The notes under the pieces were generated by a model. That model did not search any database. It saw nothing but the letters and a program-made list of their open reading frames with translations, and was not told the DNA's origin. This document shows, piece by piece, positions 9,298 to 23,395 of a DNA stretch of 64,000 nt (position 1 is its first letter; every line of letters begins with the position of its first letter). The translations under genes and the position numbers were made by a program. Source of the stretch: Monosporascus cannonballus (lineage: Eukaryota; Ascomycota; Sordariomycetes; Xylariales); assembly GCA_004154925.1 (NCBI GenBank), contig QJNS01000042.1:62001-126000 (forward strand), written 5' to 3'.

Positions 9298-12200
9298 CGT
9301 TACAATTTTTTGTTTAATAATACCGTTAAATTTTAAGTAATACTTAATATTATTAAAATATCGACCAATATTTAGGAAACCCTTATTTAATAACTTTAAA
9401 TTCGGATGCGGAAATTAGAAAAAAAAGTTCGATAACTTAGGGCTACGCCATTTACCTAATTTTCTTTTGCTCGTATAAAACCAAAAAAGCCGGAACCTTA
9501 CGATAAAAAAGGCAACCCTTAAACCTTTTTAATTTAGGCATAAATTTATTTTCGTTTCTTAAATCTTAATAACTTAACGGATATAATCTTAATAATAAAA
9601 ATATATTTAATAAAAAATATGGTTAATTAATTTGAACATATTATAAAAAATTTTTTGAAAATAAAAAAAGCAAATAAGAAAAACCTTATTAATAAATTTT
9701 TTTTAATTTATATTAATTTCGAAAATAAAGTACGCGATAATTTCGGCAATCCGGATAAAAAATAATTTACGGCTTAATAACTTTTATAATTTCGATAAAA
9801 AGGATTTACGTTTAAATATGCTGTAATTTTCAAAAGTTTCGCGGCTAAGGCAAGATAGGGAAATAATAAGGCTAATATTTTTATCGATATATTTTATAAA
9901 AAATTAAAAAATAATATAAAAAATGAAATTATTCGGATTAAATAATTAATTATTTTAAATCGGTATATTTTAAAAATAATCAAAATTAATAATCGATAAT
10001 TTAAAAAACGATAAAAAAAAAGATAATATGTTTTATATTCGGAATATAATAAGTCCAATTAAGGAAAAAACGAAATACATTTTTTTTTATAAAACGGCAT
10101 TAGAATTTGTAGAACTCGGCGTTACCTACGAATAAAATTAGAGCCAAATTAAATATTTTAATTATAGCAAAATAAAATATAAAGTTTATAAATACAAAAA
10201 CTCAAAAAGTTACGATAAAATAATTCGACCTTTATATCGGAGAAATAATTTAAAAATAATTAAGAAAATAATAATAAAATTATTAATATAATTTAAGCCA
10301 AATTTTTATTACGCTTATAACAAAAGGTTTAATAATAATTATGACGATAAGAAATTCGAAACAAAATACGAAAAATTAAAAGGCTAACTTGATAAATATT
10401 GCGAATATAATAAAAAACATTATAAGGATAATTATATAAGTACCGAAATTAAACAAAAAGATTTTATTCCAAAATATTCGATCAATACGGTAAAATGTAG
10501 ATTATATATTGTCGACGACAGGAATATTCTAATTATAAAAAATAAAAATAATATATTTAAATACGAATTACTTATATATATTAAAAGGGATTCGATTTTT
10601 TAAATCGTACCGGACATAATAAAAATAATAAGTAATAATATTGATAATTTCGAATTATATCTTTAAAAATATTTAATAATTAGCCGAAATAAAAAATTAG
10701 CTTAAAAGAAAATAATGCCTATAAAAAAACTTTTTTAATTATTATAGATAATATAATTATTAAACGGAAAAGGAATTAATTTAACGTACGGTAAAAAACA
10801 TAATTAAAAAGTTATTACGGATTTTTATTTCAAATTGGTATTTACGGTTAATTCTTACAAAAAAAAGTTATTAAAAAATACGTTAATTTATAAAAGATCT
10901 TTAAAATAATAATTAAAACGTTATATAATAAGATGTAATCGTAAACATAAAAAATAATTTATTTAATAAGGGAAAAAATTATAAAAAAATTAAAAATAAT
11001 TAATATAACTTGAAATAATAATACGTTAATAATAACGATAAATATAATAATTTAATATATTAAACGAAAAAATATAAATAAAGTTTAACGGATTCGAATA
11101 ATAATTAAAAGAAATTACTTATAAAAAAGTTATAAAATAACGAAATTTAAAAAAATCAAAAAATATTTTTAAAAACGGTTTTAAATGCGATATTAAAAAA
11201 TGTTAATAACTTTATTACTTTAAATATATAAATTAGAACGTATTAATATATCGTAATAATAAATTACGAAACTCTGAACGGAAATTATATTATACCGGAT
11301 ATAATTAATAAGTTTAAATTGCCAAAAAATATAAGTTAAAGCTTTTTATAACGACAAATATCAAAAGTTAAGAATTCCTTTACGATAACGGAAATATTAT
11401 ATGCGAAATTAATTACTTTGAGATTTTTATAAAAAAGTAATACTTAATAATTAATTTCGATATCGATTTATTTGGGACTTACGAATATAATTTTAGGATT
11501 ATCATAAATATGCTAGTACGGAATTTTTATTAACTGCAAAATTGGCTTAATAAAATTTATTTTATTTTTTATTAATAAATAAAAAAAATTAAAATTTTAA
11601 TATTCGATCGATAATAACGACAAATATAAGCATAAAAATATAACAAATACCATATTACTTAAAAAACAAAATTTACAAAAAACGAATATTAAAAGAAAAT
11701 ATGACGTATAATTATTATTATTAAAGTAAAATTAAAGCAATTAAATATCGATTTAAAATAAAAAAACTAATAACTTAAAAAATTAAAATATTTAATTAAT
11801 AAATTACCATAATATTATAGATATAAGTAGCTTTTTAGCAAAGAGCCCGATATAAAATTATTAGAATATAACGAATAGGATTACGAAATAATTTTTGAAA
11901 AAGGATTTTCGACAAAGTTTTACTTTATTTATAATCTTAATAAAAACGAATTACGTATTTTCAGAAAATACCTGGAAAATTGGCTATAAAAAATAAATTT
12001 AATTTTCGAAATTATTAACAAAAAACCTTTTATTTTTATATTAGAAAAAATTAAAAAATTGTAATTTATTATTAATTATTAATAATTAAATAATATTTTT
12101 ATTAAAAATTAAATATTATTACCTTTAATTACGGAAATAAAAAACTGATTTTATAAAGTTAAATAATTTATAATATATAATTTTAAAAATAAATATAACC

Positions 12201-14600
12201 TTATTAAAATCAAAAAATACAAATAAAAAATAATTTTGTAACGAAATATGGATTATTTAAGAATTTAATTATATTAATAGGATTTATAAATATATTAATA
12301 ACTTTCCAGGAAATAATTAATTACGTATTAGGAAAATATTTCGATATTTTCGTTATTTGTTATTTTCGATAATATTTTTATTTCTTTGGAAACAAAAAAG
12401 GTATACGTAAAATACGTTTATAAAGTTTTTTAAGTTTTATAAAATATAAAATTATTTATTAACGTAAAACAAATTAATTTTATATTTAGAAAAAAAATAT
12501 TTAAAACATATTATTATTTTAAGATATATTAAAATAAACTTTTAAAAAATTATTATAGTTATAAAATAATTAACGCTAATAATAATTAAGGAGGTACAGG
12601 TATTTTTTAGTTTCGCTAACTATTATAAGAAATTTATTCGAAATTTTAATAAAATAATTATACCTTTAATACATTTTACAAAAAACAAATTTAAATAAAT
12701 GCCTAATATGGAAAAAACATTTCAAAATATTAAGATTACAATTATTAATAAATTAATATTAAATATATACGATTTAAACGGCCTTGTTAAATTAAAAACC
12801 GATATTTCGGATTACGTATTAAACGTAATAATCGGATAATAAAATAATTAAAGCAAATTATACCTTATTATATTTTTTTCGTATAAGTGAAAAAAGCCGA
12901 ATTTAATTATAATATTCCAAATAAGGGATTTATGGCCATTATTATGGTATTTCGAAAATTTAGAAATTTCCTAAAGGGAAATTTGTACCAGGTTAAGGTT
13001 TATACGAATTATCAAAATTTTACCTAATTTATTACGACCAGGGAACTTGTAAGATAATCATTAAAATACGAGAAAAAATTGGCAAACTTTGATTTCGTTA
13101 TTATTTATAAAAAAAGATTAAAAAATAACAGAATAAATGCTTTAAGTAAATAATTAAACCTTAAAAAGAAATTAATTAAAATTAGCAGTATAATATTATA
13201 ATAAAAAATATTTACGTTTATAACAATTTGCAATAATTCGAATAATACTTTATACTATATATTAGGAAATTTAATATTATAATAATAATTTCCTAAAAAA
13301 CCAAAATATAAATAAAATATTAATTTTAAAAAAATACCAGAAATATTTAATACGAAAAATATACGAATATTAATTATACGGATATTCAAAGATCTACAAA
13401 ACCCTAAAGCGATTTCGACATATATATTTTTTTCTTAAAATGAAATTAAGGGTATAGAAAATCATACGGTAATACGATATTTGCGCCAAAATAAAAATAT
13501 AAGAATATAAACGTGACGGAAAATTATAATTATTATTAATTTTAAAATAACCATAATATTTAATTATATTTAACTTTATTATTTAACTTTTTATATTAAA
13601 AATTCCAGTTACGGAAATATATTATAATAGTATTTTCGTAATTATTAATCGATTTACGAGGTTTTTCTATTTTTTATTATATTATAAGGATATAAATGCC
13701 GAAAAACGAATATATATTTTTTTAAAAAATATTTTTAATATATATAAATTATTAATAAAAATTATATCAAATAAAGAATTAATATTTATATCTCAATTTT
13801 AATAAAGTTTAATAACATAAATCGACTTAAATCACAAATTATTTAACGTTTTTAAATTATAAACAAATAAATTAATAAAATAAATACATTAAATTTTGAA
13901 AGTTTACTTATAATATTACATTAATTATAAAGAAAATGATTAAATTGAAAAATTATTAATTATATAATTAACTTATAATATTAATTATTATTAAAATATT
14001 AAAATAACATTTACGAACGTAAATTTCGGTTTTATTTTAAAAATTTATAAAAAAATACGCAATAATAATTTAATTAATATTAAAATAATTTTTACGTTAA
14101 AATAATTACGACAGCTATATTAAGAAATAAAAATAAAATTAAAATCCGTACGAAATCAAATAAATAAATATTATAATTAAAAAAAATTAAAAAGATTAAC
14201 CTTTAAAAAATGAAAAATGGTTTTCCTTATTACAAAAAATATTTAAATGAAATAACCCAGCAAAAAACGTAATATTAAATATATCGGTCTATATAAAATC
14301 GCAAAGAAAATCTTACAAAACAATTATTAATTAAAACTTTTACCAAAAATCAAATTCAATTTAATTTTTTATATTTTTTTATTTATATTAACAACAGATA
14401 TAATTAAAATACATATGGTATAAAATAATATGAAAATAAAAAAACGAATAAATATACGAAATAAAAAAAATCTTCAACATACGAAAATAAGACGGATTTA
14501 CTTAATACCTAATTAAATGGAAAAAGTACCCAAATTCTGAAAACACTTAAGAACCCGCCAAAAACCTTATTAACGCCCAATACTTACTAAAGAACTTTTA
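9298..14600 (+). pseudogene. gag-pol of element B (RIP-killed)
   Basis: Readable landmarks in order: a Gag block near 9440-9520; the RT catalytic tyrosine/aspartate block at about 12361 (Y-F-D-N-like, with a one-base insertion); RNase H KTDISDYVLN at about 12796; an integrase core block with the first Asp converted to Asn near 13640; and the chromodomain at about 14450-14590, where the K-W-K-K-Y/YP and NT*EPAKNL blocks are visible. Stops are mainly TAA or TAG. The chromodomain places the element among chromoviruses, whose integrases are thought to target histone marks through it. Confidence 0.85.
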
Positions 14601-14629
14601 CTAATAATAACGGAACCACCGGATATAAT

Positions 14630-15169
14630 TATATCCTAAGTAACGTTATCCCACGGCCAGGCAACGCCGGATAGCTTAAGGGAAAAAGCTAAGGCAGCTA
14701 AGAAAGCCTCGGCGTTAACCTATTCCTGACGTTTCTGCTCCTCCAATTCCTTTAGCGATTACAATTTTTATTATACTATTTTAATCCCTTTCGAACGAAA
14801 AAACGCTTTTTATTTTCGAAAATGGATTAACCGCGTAATGGTTTCGTTCATTTTTTGCTAATAACGTTTTTATAATTCCAAGAAACGTTTTTCCACTAAT
14901 ATCTCCTTACGTTTTAAACGCTGGTTTTCGGTACGAATATTTTCTAGGGAGAATAAAAGAACGCTGTTATTATTGCATAAACAGTTATATTTGATATACG
15001 CCTTGCATTTAGAAACGTTTTTTATTATTTCGCATTTTCAGCCCTTAAAAAAGCACAGAAAATACGGCATAATTTCAAAACTGAAATCGTCAAAAATAAG
15101 AAACAGATTTTAATATCGCGTAATAGACGAAGGGACCTAACGATAATTTTTAATAACGCAAGCTGATAT
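14630..15169 (-). pseudogene. Antisense Zn2Cys6/coiled-coil gene of element B
   Basis: Read on the minus strand, the frame starts at an ATA (probably former ATG) at 15169, 72 bp inside the 3' LTR. The cysteine block reads Y-x2-C-x6-C-x8-C-x2-Y-x6-C, that is four of six cysteines kept and two changed to Tyr. It is followed by LFSLENIRTENQRLKRKE and a long Lys/Arg/Glu-rich coiled coil, then a hydrophobic tail with AALAFSLKLSGVAWPWDNV. Stops are TAA, TAG or TGA. It converges tail-to-tail with the chromodomain end of pol. Homologous frames sit at the same place in A, C, D, G and H. Confidence 0.75.
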
Positions 15170-15240
15170 CTTAAAGGGAAAAAGCTTACCAAAAGGGAAA
15201 AAAAAATCTTAAAAGCAAAATTTGGGAAAAAGGGAGATCG

Positions 15241-15612
15241 TATTACAATCCAAATCAGCTGGGCCTACGAAAACGGTCCAGCCAAAATCACAAAGCTATG
15301 TTAATTCAAGGTTACGTAATCAATATTTAACGGGTTTTAATTAAGCACAACTAAATAGCATTAAGTAATTATTTAGCAGGGCTTTACTGAACAAAAATAA
15401 GCAGTAATAAAGGAATTAGAATATATACGTTTATTATTTCCATAGTTTAAATAACTTTAGCTTGCAATACAATATCGTTATCTAAGGTACCTTTGGCATA
15501 ACGAAACGTAATACGTTACTGTATTTATTGCTTAGATTCCCACGATATTCCTGCCAACATAAACCCGTCGACTTAAGGTTTAATAGTTGGTTAAACCCTA
15601 TAGCTCGTCGCA
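15241..15612 (+). repeat. 3' LTR of element B
   Basis: It starts TATTACAATCC and ends TAGCTCGTCGCA. It is the same length as the 5' LTR and has fewer changes, especially toward the outer edge. Confidence 0.9.
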
Positions 15613-15801
15613 ATATTGCAATTCGAAATGGCAAACTGCTTTCTTTCGACATTGTCCCGCCTTTGTTCCGCCTTTGTCCCAATTGCGGCTCTAAGAAATG
15701 AGACAGAAGGTAAGGCTACCCTGCAAAGATTTGTATGGAAAACGTTTAGGGAAGACTTAAGGTGTGTTACAAAAGATAGAATTTTTACTATATTTTAGCT
15801 A
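15613..15801. other. Host spacer between elements B and A (continues at 22613-22719)
   Basis: This 189-bp non-RIP stretch was continuous with 22613-22719 before A inserted, and with sequence left of 8926 before B inserted. A 60-codon frame at 15616-15798 is open but unrecognised. The pre-insertion target is not identifiable. Confidence 0.6.
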
Positions 15802-16193
15802 TATTACAACCCAACAAGCTGCGGCCTCAAAAAACGGTTAAACAAGGATCATACGGACCACTCCATGGGTTACGTAACGGTGATCACTGCCAAGCCAGTA
15901 ATCAAAAGTAATTAAAGGTAATCGCAAACGATTATGATTACTACCAGACGTATAATTATAAGTAATTAAGCCAAAAAGGAAAAAAATATATACGTTTATT
16001 ATTTTCATAATTTAAATAACTATAATTTGTAATATTTATTAATATTAATCGTTTGCAATACGTTTTTATATATATGGTAATAAAACATATAATATGATTA
16101 TTATATTTATTACCTAAATTTCAACGATATTTTTACCAATATAAACTCGTATAATTAAAGTTTAATAATTAATTAAACCGCTTAGCCGTTATA
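15802..16193 (+). repeat. 5' LTR of element A (U3 type a)
   Basis: It starts TATTACAACCC and ends CCGTTATA, the RIP forms of TGTTACGACC and CCGTCACA as seen in solo LTR K. Confidence 0.9.
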
Positions 16194-19100
16194 AATTATC
16201 AGCTTTTATTTAATAATACCGTCAAATTTTAAACAATATTTAATACTATCAAAATATTGACCAACATTTAAAAAACCCTTATTTAACAGCTCTAAATTCG
16301 AATTCGGGAACTAAAAAAAGAAATTCGACAAATTAAGGTTACGTTACCTGCCCAAACCTTTTTTACCCGTATAAAACCTAAAAAGCCGGAACCTTATAAT
16401 AAAAAGGGTAACCTTTAAACCTTTTTAATTTAAATACGAATTTACTTTTACTTTCTAACCCTTAACGATCCGGTGAATCAGATTTTAACAATAAAAACAT
16501 ACTTAACGGAAAATACAGTTAATTAATTTAAGCTTATTATAAGAAATTTTTTAGAAATAAAAAAATCAGATAAGGAAAATTTTATTAATAAAACTTTTTT
16601 ACTTTATATTAATTTCGAAAATAAAATACGCAATAATTTTGATAACCAAAATAAGTAACGATTTACGGCTTAACAATTCCTATAACTCCAATAAAAAGGA
16701 CCTATATCTAAATAAGTTATAAGTTTCAAAGGTTTTACGGCTAAAGCAGGATAGGAAAATAATAAAACCGATACCTTTATCGATATAGGTTATAAAGTGT
16801 TACAAAATAATATAAAAAACGAAATTATGCCGATTAAATAATTAATTACCTTAAACTGATATATTACGGAAATAATTAAAATTAAGAATAAACAATTTAA
16901 AAAACAATAAGAAAAAAAACAATATATTTTACGTTCGGAATATAATAAATCCAACTGAAAGAAAAAACGAAACGTACCTTTTATTTCTTACAAAACAGCA
17001 CTAGGACCTATGAAACTCGACGTTATCTAAAAATAAAATTGGAACCAGATTAAATATTTTAATTCCGATAAAATAAAATATAACGTTTATAAATATAGGA
17101 AATCCAAGGAATTACGACAAAATAATTAAATACTTATACCGGAAAAACAATTTAAAAATAATTAAAAAATAATAACATAATTATTAACATAATCCAAGCC
17201 AAATATATATTAGGTTTATAGCAAAAAGTTTAACAGGGATTATCCCGATAAAAAATCCGATAAAAAATACGAAAAGCCAGAAAGCTAGCTTAATAAATAT
17301 TACGAATATAACGAAAAACATTAGAAGCCTAATTACGCAAATATTAAAACTGGATAAAAAAAGTTTATTCCGGAACCCCTGATAAAATTGCAAAATATAC
17401 GTTATATATTGTTAACGACGAAAATATCCCTATTATAAAACAAAAAAACAATATATTTATAAACGAATTACCCGTATATATTATATGTAATTCAATTTTT
17501 TAAAACATACTGGAAATAATAAGGACAATGAATAATAATATTAATAGTTTCGAACCATAATCCCAGGAAATATCCAGCAGCTGCCGAAGTAAAAAATTAG
17601 CTAAAAAAAGCAGTGCTCGTAAAAAGACCTCTTTTATTATTATTAATAATATAACTACCAAATAGAAAAACAATTAATCCAGCGAATAATAGAAAAATAC
17701 TATCAGAAGACCATTACGAATTTCCATTTTTAATTAATATTTATTACAAATTTTTATAAAAAAAAGTTATTAAGAAACAAATACGTCAGTTTACGGAAAT
17801 TCTATAAAACGACAGCCAGGATAACGCATAATAAGATATAATCGTAAATATAAGAAAATAATTTATTCTATAAAATAGTATAAAAAATTTAAAAATAGTT
17901 AATATAATTTAAAGGGATAATACGTTAATAATAACGATAAATATAGCAGCCTTAATGCACTAAATAAAGAAATATATGCAAAATTCGATAAACTCAAATA
18001 GGAATTAAAAGAAAAAGTTTATTTATAAAAATGCTGCAAAATAATAAAACTTAAAGGAATTAAATAGAATTCTCGAAAAAGGCTTTAAATGCGCCAATAA
18101 GAAACGTTAATAACTTTATTACTTTAGATTTACGAATCGGAACGTATTAATATATCGTAATAATAAATTACGGAGCTTTAGATAAAAATTATATTGTATT
18201 AAATATAATTAATAAGTTTAAATAATTATGAAAATATAAGTTAAAACTTTACATAGCGACAAATGCCGAAAGTTAGGAATTTGTTTACGATAATGGAAAA
18301 ATCATACGCGAAATTAATTATTTCGAGATTTTTGTCCAAGAATAATATTAAATAATTGATTTCGATATCGTTTTATTTAAAAATAACGATATGATCTTAA
18401 AATTATTATAAATACGTTAATACGGAGTTTTGATTAATAGTAAAATTAGTTAAATAAAATTGATTTTATTCTTTGTTAAAAAACCAAAAAAAAGAAATTA
18501 AGATCTTAATATTCGATCGATAATAACGAGGAATATAGGCATAAAGATACGGCAAAAACGATATTACTTAAAGAAATAAAATATAAAAAGGAAAACGGGT
18601 ATTAGAAAAAAATATAACGAATAATTATTATTACAACGAAATTAAAGTAATTAAATAACGACTTAAAAAATAATTGCCCTAAAAGTTAAACGATTTAATT
18701 AATATGTTATTATAATATTATAGATATAAGCAGTTTTTCAGAAAAAAGCTTAATACGAAATTTTTAAAATATAACGAATAAAATTACGAAATAATTCTCA
18801 AAAAAGGATTTTCGACAAAAATTTACCTTATTTATAACCTTAATAAAAACAAATTACGTATTTTTAAAGAATATCTAGAAAATCGATTATAAAAAGGATA
18901 AATTCGACTTTCGAAATTATTAACAGAATATTTAATGTTTTTTATACATAAACAGAACGAAAAATTACGATTTGTGGTTAATTATTGCCAATTGAACGAT
19001 ATTACAGTTAAAGATTAAATATTATTACTTTTAATTATAAAAATAAAGGACCAATTTTACGAAGCCAAAAGGTTTACAGTATTCGATTTCAAAAATGGAT

Positions 19101-21545
19101 ATAACTTTATTAGGATTAAAAAAGGATATAAATAAACGATAGCTTTTGGAATGAAATATAGATTATTTATATATTTGGTTACATTAATAAGATTTACGAA
19201 CGTATTAGTAACTTTTTAAAAATATTTAATTACGTATTACGAGAATACCTCGCTATTTTTATTATTTGGTATTTTGATAATATTTTTATTTTTTCGGAAA
19301 AAAAAAGAAACATATACACAATACGTTTATAAAGTTTTTCGAAATTTATAAAATGCAAAGCTATTTATTAACGCAAAAAAGGTTAGTTTTATAGATAAAA
19401 AATGGAATATTTAGGATATATTATTACTTTAAGATATATCAAAATAAACCTTAAGAAAATCGTTAAAGTTCTAAAATGGTAAATATTAACGACAGTTAAA
19501 ACAGTATAGATATTTTTTAAATTCGTTAATTATCAAAAAAGCTTTATTCGAAACTTTAATAAGATAATGATATCCTTAATAAATTTTACGAAAAAAAAGA
19601 AATTTAAATAGACGCCAAATCCGGATAAAGCATTTTAAAATATGAAAAATACAATTATTAATAAATTAATACTAATTATATACGATTTAAACCGTTCCGT
19701 TAAGTTAAAAACCGATATTTTGGATTACGCGTTAAACGTAATAATCGGATAATAAGATAATTAAGGCAAATTATACCTTATTATATTTTTTTCGCATAAA
19801 TTAAAAGGAGCCAAATTTAATTATAATTTTTAAATACGGAATTTATAGTTATTATTATAACATTTTAAAAATTGAAGTATTTCTTAAAAAGAAATTTATA
19901 TTAAATTAAAATGTAGACGGATTATTAAAATTCTACTTAATTTATTACAATTAAGGAATTTATAAAACGATAATTTGATTATGTAACAAAATTAGCGAAT
20001 TTCGATTCCGTTATTATTTATAAAAAAAGATTATAAAATGGTAAAGCAAATATTTTAAATAAACGACCAAACCTCGATAAAAATTAGTTAAAATTAGTTA
20101 TATAATTTTTGATATTATTATAAAAAGATATTTATATTTACGATAAATTAAAACAATCCGAGCAATACCTTTCGATATATATTAAAGGATTTAATAATAT
20201 AACAACAATTTTCCAAAGAACCAAAAAACGGATAAGATACGAATTTCAAAAAATTACTAGAAAGGTTTAATATAAAATAATATACAAACATTAGTTATAC
20301 GGATATTTAGGGATTTATAAAGACTTAAAGTAACTTTAACGTATATATTTCTTTCTTAACATAAAATTAGAAATATAAAGAATTATTCGGTAATACGATA
20401 TTTAAATTAAAATAAACGCTCCACGATATAAGCCACGCGGAAAATTATAACTAATATTATTCGTTAAACGATTATGGTATCTAGTTATATTCGATTTTAT
20501 TATTAAACTTTTTATATTAAAAGATACAGTTATAAAAATATATTACGATAATATTTTCGTAATCGTTAACTAATTTACGAAAATATTTTATTTTTTATTA
20601 TATTATAAAAATACAAACCCCGAATGAATAACATATATTCTTTAAGCATAATTTTACTATATTCGGATTATTAATGGAAATTATTTTAAATAAAGAATTA
20701 ATCTTTTTATTTACGTTTTAATAAAACCTTATAACATAAATCGGCTTAAATCATAAATTATCCAGCGTACTTAGATTATAAATAAATAAATAAATAAAAC
20801 GAATAAATTAAATTATAAAAGTTTACTTTTAATATTATATTAATTATAAATAAAATAATTAAGTTTAAAAATTATTAATCGCATAATTAACTTATAATAT
20901 TAATTATTACCAAAACATTAAGATAATACCTGCGAACGCAAATTTTGGTTTTATTCTAAAGGTTTATAAAAAATATACGACAATAATCCAATTAATATTA
21001 AAGTAATGTTTACGTTAAAACAATTACGATAATTGTACTAAAAAATAAAGATAAAACTAAAATTCGTACGGAATGAAATAAGCAAATATTTTAATTAAAA
21101 AAACTTAAAAAATTAATTTTCGAAAAAGGGAAAATAATTCTCCTTATTACAAAAAACATTTAAACAAAAAGACCCAGTAGAAAATCCGATTTCAAATATA
21201 TTAGTCCATACAGAATTACTAAAAGAATATCAGACAATAATTATCAAAAGAATTTCAGAAAATAATTACCAATTAAATTTGACGCCAAAAGTTAAATTTT
21301 ATTTAATTTTTTATATTTCCTTATTCAAATTAACAATAAATATAATCAAAATATATACGGCATAAAACATTATGGAAAAAAAATATAAATAAATATATAA
21401 GGTAAAAAAGATTTTCGACATATAAAAATAAAACAGATTTACGTAATACCTGATCAAATAAAAATAGTACCCAGATTCCGAAAATACCTAAAAACCTAAC
21501 AAAAATCTTATTAACGGTTAACGCTTATTAAAAGATTTTTACTAA
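16194..21545 (+). pseudogene. gag-pol of element A (RIP-killed)
   Basis: Landmarks: Gag-like block with KSRNL near 16380; RT catalytic block WYFDNIFIFS at about 19267-19295 (YFDD with one Asp to Asn); RNase H KTDILDYALNVIIG at about 19710; integrase core with IFVIVN (Asp to Asn) near 20555; and chromodomain at about 21370-21535, with EKIFDI-like start, the YPDSEN block and the NL-NG/NA end. Stops are abundant. Confidence 0.85.
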
Positions 21546-21546
21546 T

Positions 21547-22128
21547 AATAACAAACGCGTTTCAATTAATAACTAACTAATTAATGGCTGGAATATCGGG
21601 CCAATCGGCCGCAATATATGTTAACGTAATAATTATAACGGCAGCCTCCAATTATTTTTATTTTCGACGTTTTTATTTTTTTAATTTATTTAACGATTAA
21701 AACCTACGTTATACTATAATAACGCCTTTCGAACGAATTAACGCCTTTTGCTTACGTAAACGAATAAAACGAAAATTTTTTTTATTTATTTTTTTCAAAT
21801 ATTAAAATTAAGCCTCGAAATAAAGCCGTTTAAACTTTAATAATCACTTTTTCATAAGCGCTTTTTTACGTTCTAAACGTTAATATTCGCGATAAATGTT
21901 TTGTAAAGAAAAAATAGGTACGCCGGTACCATTACAAAATCGACCTTAATTAACATATTTCTTATACCTGAAAATGCTTTTCATTATTTTGCACTTTATA
22001 TTTTTCGAAATATAATAAAAGTAAAATATAATTTCGTACCTAAATTCGTTAAAGACTTTTACGAAATTAATACGACAAATAGTAAAAAAACGAAAAACGT
22101 AACGAATCTTGGAAATAGGAAACGACAT
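21547..22128 (-). pseudogene. Antisense Zn2Cys6/coiled-coil gene of element A
   Basis: The minus-strand frame starts at the ATG 22128-22126, 87 bp inside the 3' LTR, with MSFPISKIRYV. The cysteine block has Tyr at positions 1, 2, 4 and 5 and Cys at positions 3 and 6 (NIKC and GRFCNGTGVP), with spacing x6, x8, x2 and x6. A coiled coil follows with the RLRKQKA block shared with B, D and G. The first stop (TAA at 21946-21948) falls within the second half of the cluster; further TAA/TAG stops follow. Confidence 0.75.
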
Positions 22129-22215
22129 ATTTAAAAATAAAAATAAAAATACTTACCAGACGAAAAAAAGGAAAAAAAAAATCTTAAAAGTAAGATTTTG
22201 GAAAAAAGGAGATCG

Positions 22216-22607
22216 TATTACGACCTACCAAGCTGCAGCCTCAAAAAACAATTAAATAAGGATTATACGGACTACCTCATAAATTACGTAACGATAATTA
22301 TTACCAAGCCAGTAATTAGAAATAATTAAAAGTAATCGTAAACAATTATAATTACTACTAGGCGTACAATCATAAATCATTAAGCCAAAAAAAGGAAAAA
22401 TATATATACTTATTATTTCTATAATTTAAATAGCTTTAACTTGCAACATTTATTAATACCAATCGTTTGCAATACGCTTTTGCACCTATAGTATTAAAAG
22501 ACGTAATACGATTACTATATCTATTGCTCAGATTCCCACGATACTCCTTCCAATATAAACCCGTACAACTAGGGTTTAATAATTGGTTAAACCGCTTAGC
22601 CGTCACA
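22216..22607 (+). repeat. 3' LTR of element A
   Basis: It starts TATTACGACCTACC and ends CCGTCACA. It is less mutated than the 5' copy, particularly over its last 150 bp. Confidence 0.9.
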
Positions 22608-22719
22608 AGCTATCAAAACCTAATAACAGCTGGGGGAATTCAGGGCTATATATATATGCGAATAATGGCTTATTAAGCTTTATCGTTCCATAATTAATCA
22701 GTATTTTCCATTATTAATC

Positions 22720-23095
22720 TGTTACGACCTGACAGGCTCCGGCCTTAAGGAACGGTCAAACAAGGATCACACGGGCCACCCTTCGGGTCACGTGACGGTG
22801 ATCACCGCCAAGCCAGTAATTATCGGTGATCAAAGGCGATCCCAAATAATCATGATCACCACCGGCTGCGTAATCAGAAGTGATCAAGCCAAAAGGAAGA
22901 AGGATATATACGCTCATGATTTCCATAGTCTAGATAGCACCAGCTTGCAATATAACATCGTTACCCAAGGCACCCTTGGAATTACGAGACATAATACGAT
23001 TACTATATCCATTGCTCAGATTCCCACGATACTCCTGCCAACATAAACCCGTACGACTAAGGTTTAATAGTTGGTTAAACCGCCTAGCCGTCACA
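22720..23095 (+). repeat. Solo LTR K, nearly unmutated (U3 type a)
   Basis: This 376-bp LTR starts TGTTACGACC and ends GCCGTCACA, with a perfect TSD TAATC (22715-22719 and 23096-23100). U3 carries at least four TGATCA palindromes. It is GC-rich with no sign of RIP, unlike the LTRs of A, D and H from the same type. Single LTRs of this size may fall below the repeat length that RIP detects. Confidence 0.93.
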
Positions 23096-23217
23096 TAATC
23101 AATGGAAAGGTTTGGAAGACTTTGGAAGACTCAGCCACCTTCGCTACAGGCTATAAGGGTATATTCGAAGCTAAACTCCGAATTCTTACAGCGGCTATCC
23201 CCCCAACCTATCCTACC

Positions 23218-23395
23218 TAGGGTGAGGGAATGGGTACCCGTGGGTGACCCACGAAGACCCATGGGTCCTGATGGGTACCCATCCATTACCTATCTGATTT
23301 GGTGAGTACCCGCGGGTACCCATCGGATTTGCTAAGGACCTATTAGGTACTTATTAGGTCTTGCCAAGGACCTACGGGTACCTAATAAGTAAAAA
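23218..23395 (+). repeat. Left subterminal palindrome cluster of the hAT element
   Basis: It holds GGGTACCC, ACCCATGGGT, TACCCGCGGGTACC and several GGACCTA/TAGGTC inverted units. The region is GC-rich compared with the adjacent interior. Confidence 0.75.

Larger units (their letters stand above)
8926..15612 (+). mobile_element. Ty3/gypsy chromovirus element B, complete but RIP-decayed
   Basis: This 6687-bp element has two 372-bp LTRs (8926-9297 and 15241-15612) and a perfect 5-bp TSD, ATATT (8921-8925 and 15613-15617). Order on the plus strand: 5' LTR, Gag, Pol with RT, RNase H, integrase and chromodomain, then an antisense gene, then the 3' LTR. The interior is strongly A+T-rich with stops in every frame. 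The 3' LTR is clearly less mutated than the 5' LTR. Confidence 0.93.
15802..22607 (+). mobile_element. Ty3/gypsy chromovirus element A, complete but RIP-decayed
   Basis: This 6806-bp element has 392-bp LTRs (15802-16193 and 22216-22607) and a perfect TSD, AGCTA (15797-15801 and 22608-22612). It has the same gene order as B, including the antisense gene before the 3' LTR. Its LTRs are of the same type as solo LTR K at 22720. Confidence 0.93.

Noticed and set aside
15482..15682. 66-codon minus-strand frame over the B 3' LTR edge
   Set aside because: It crosses the LTR boundary and target duplication, so it is a junction artefact.
22467..23305. Plus-strand frames of 67-84 codons around solo LTR K
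   Set aside because: They fall in LTR or spacer sequence and start or end at element edges; no coding motifs.
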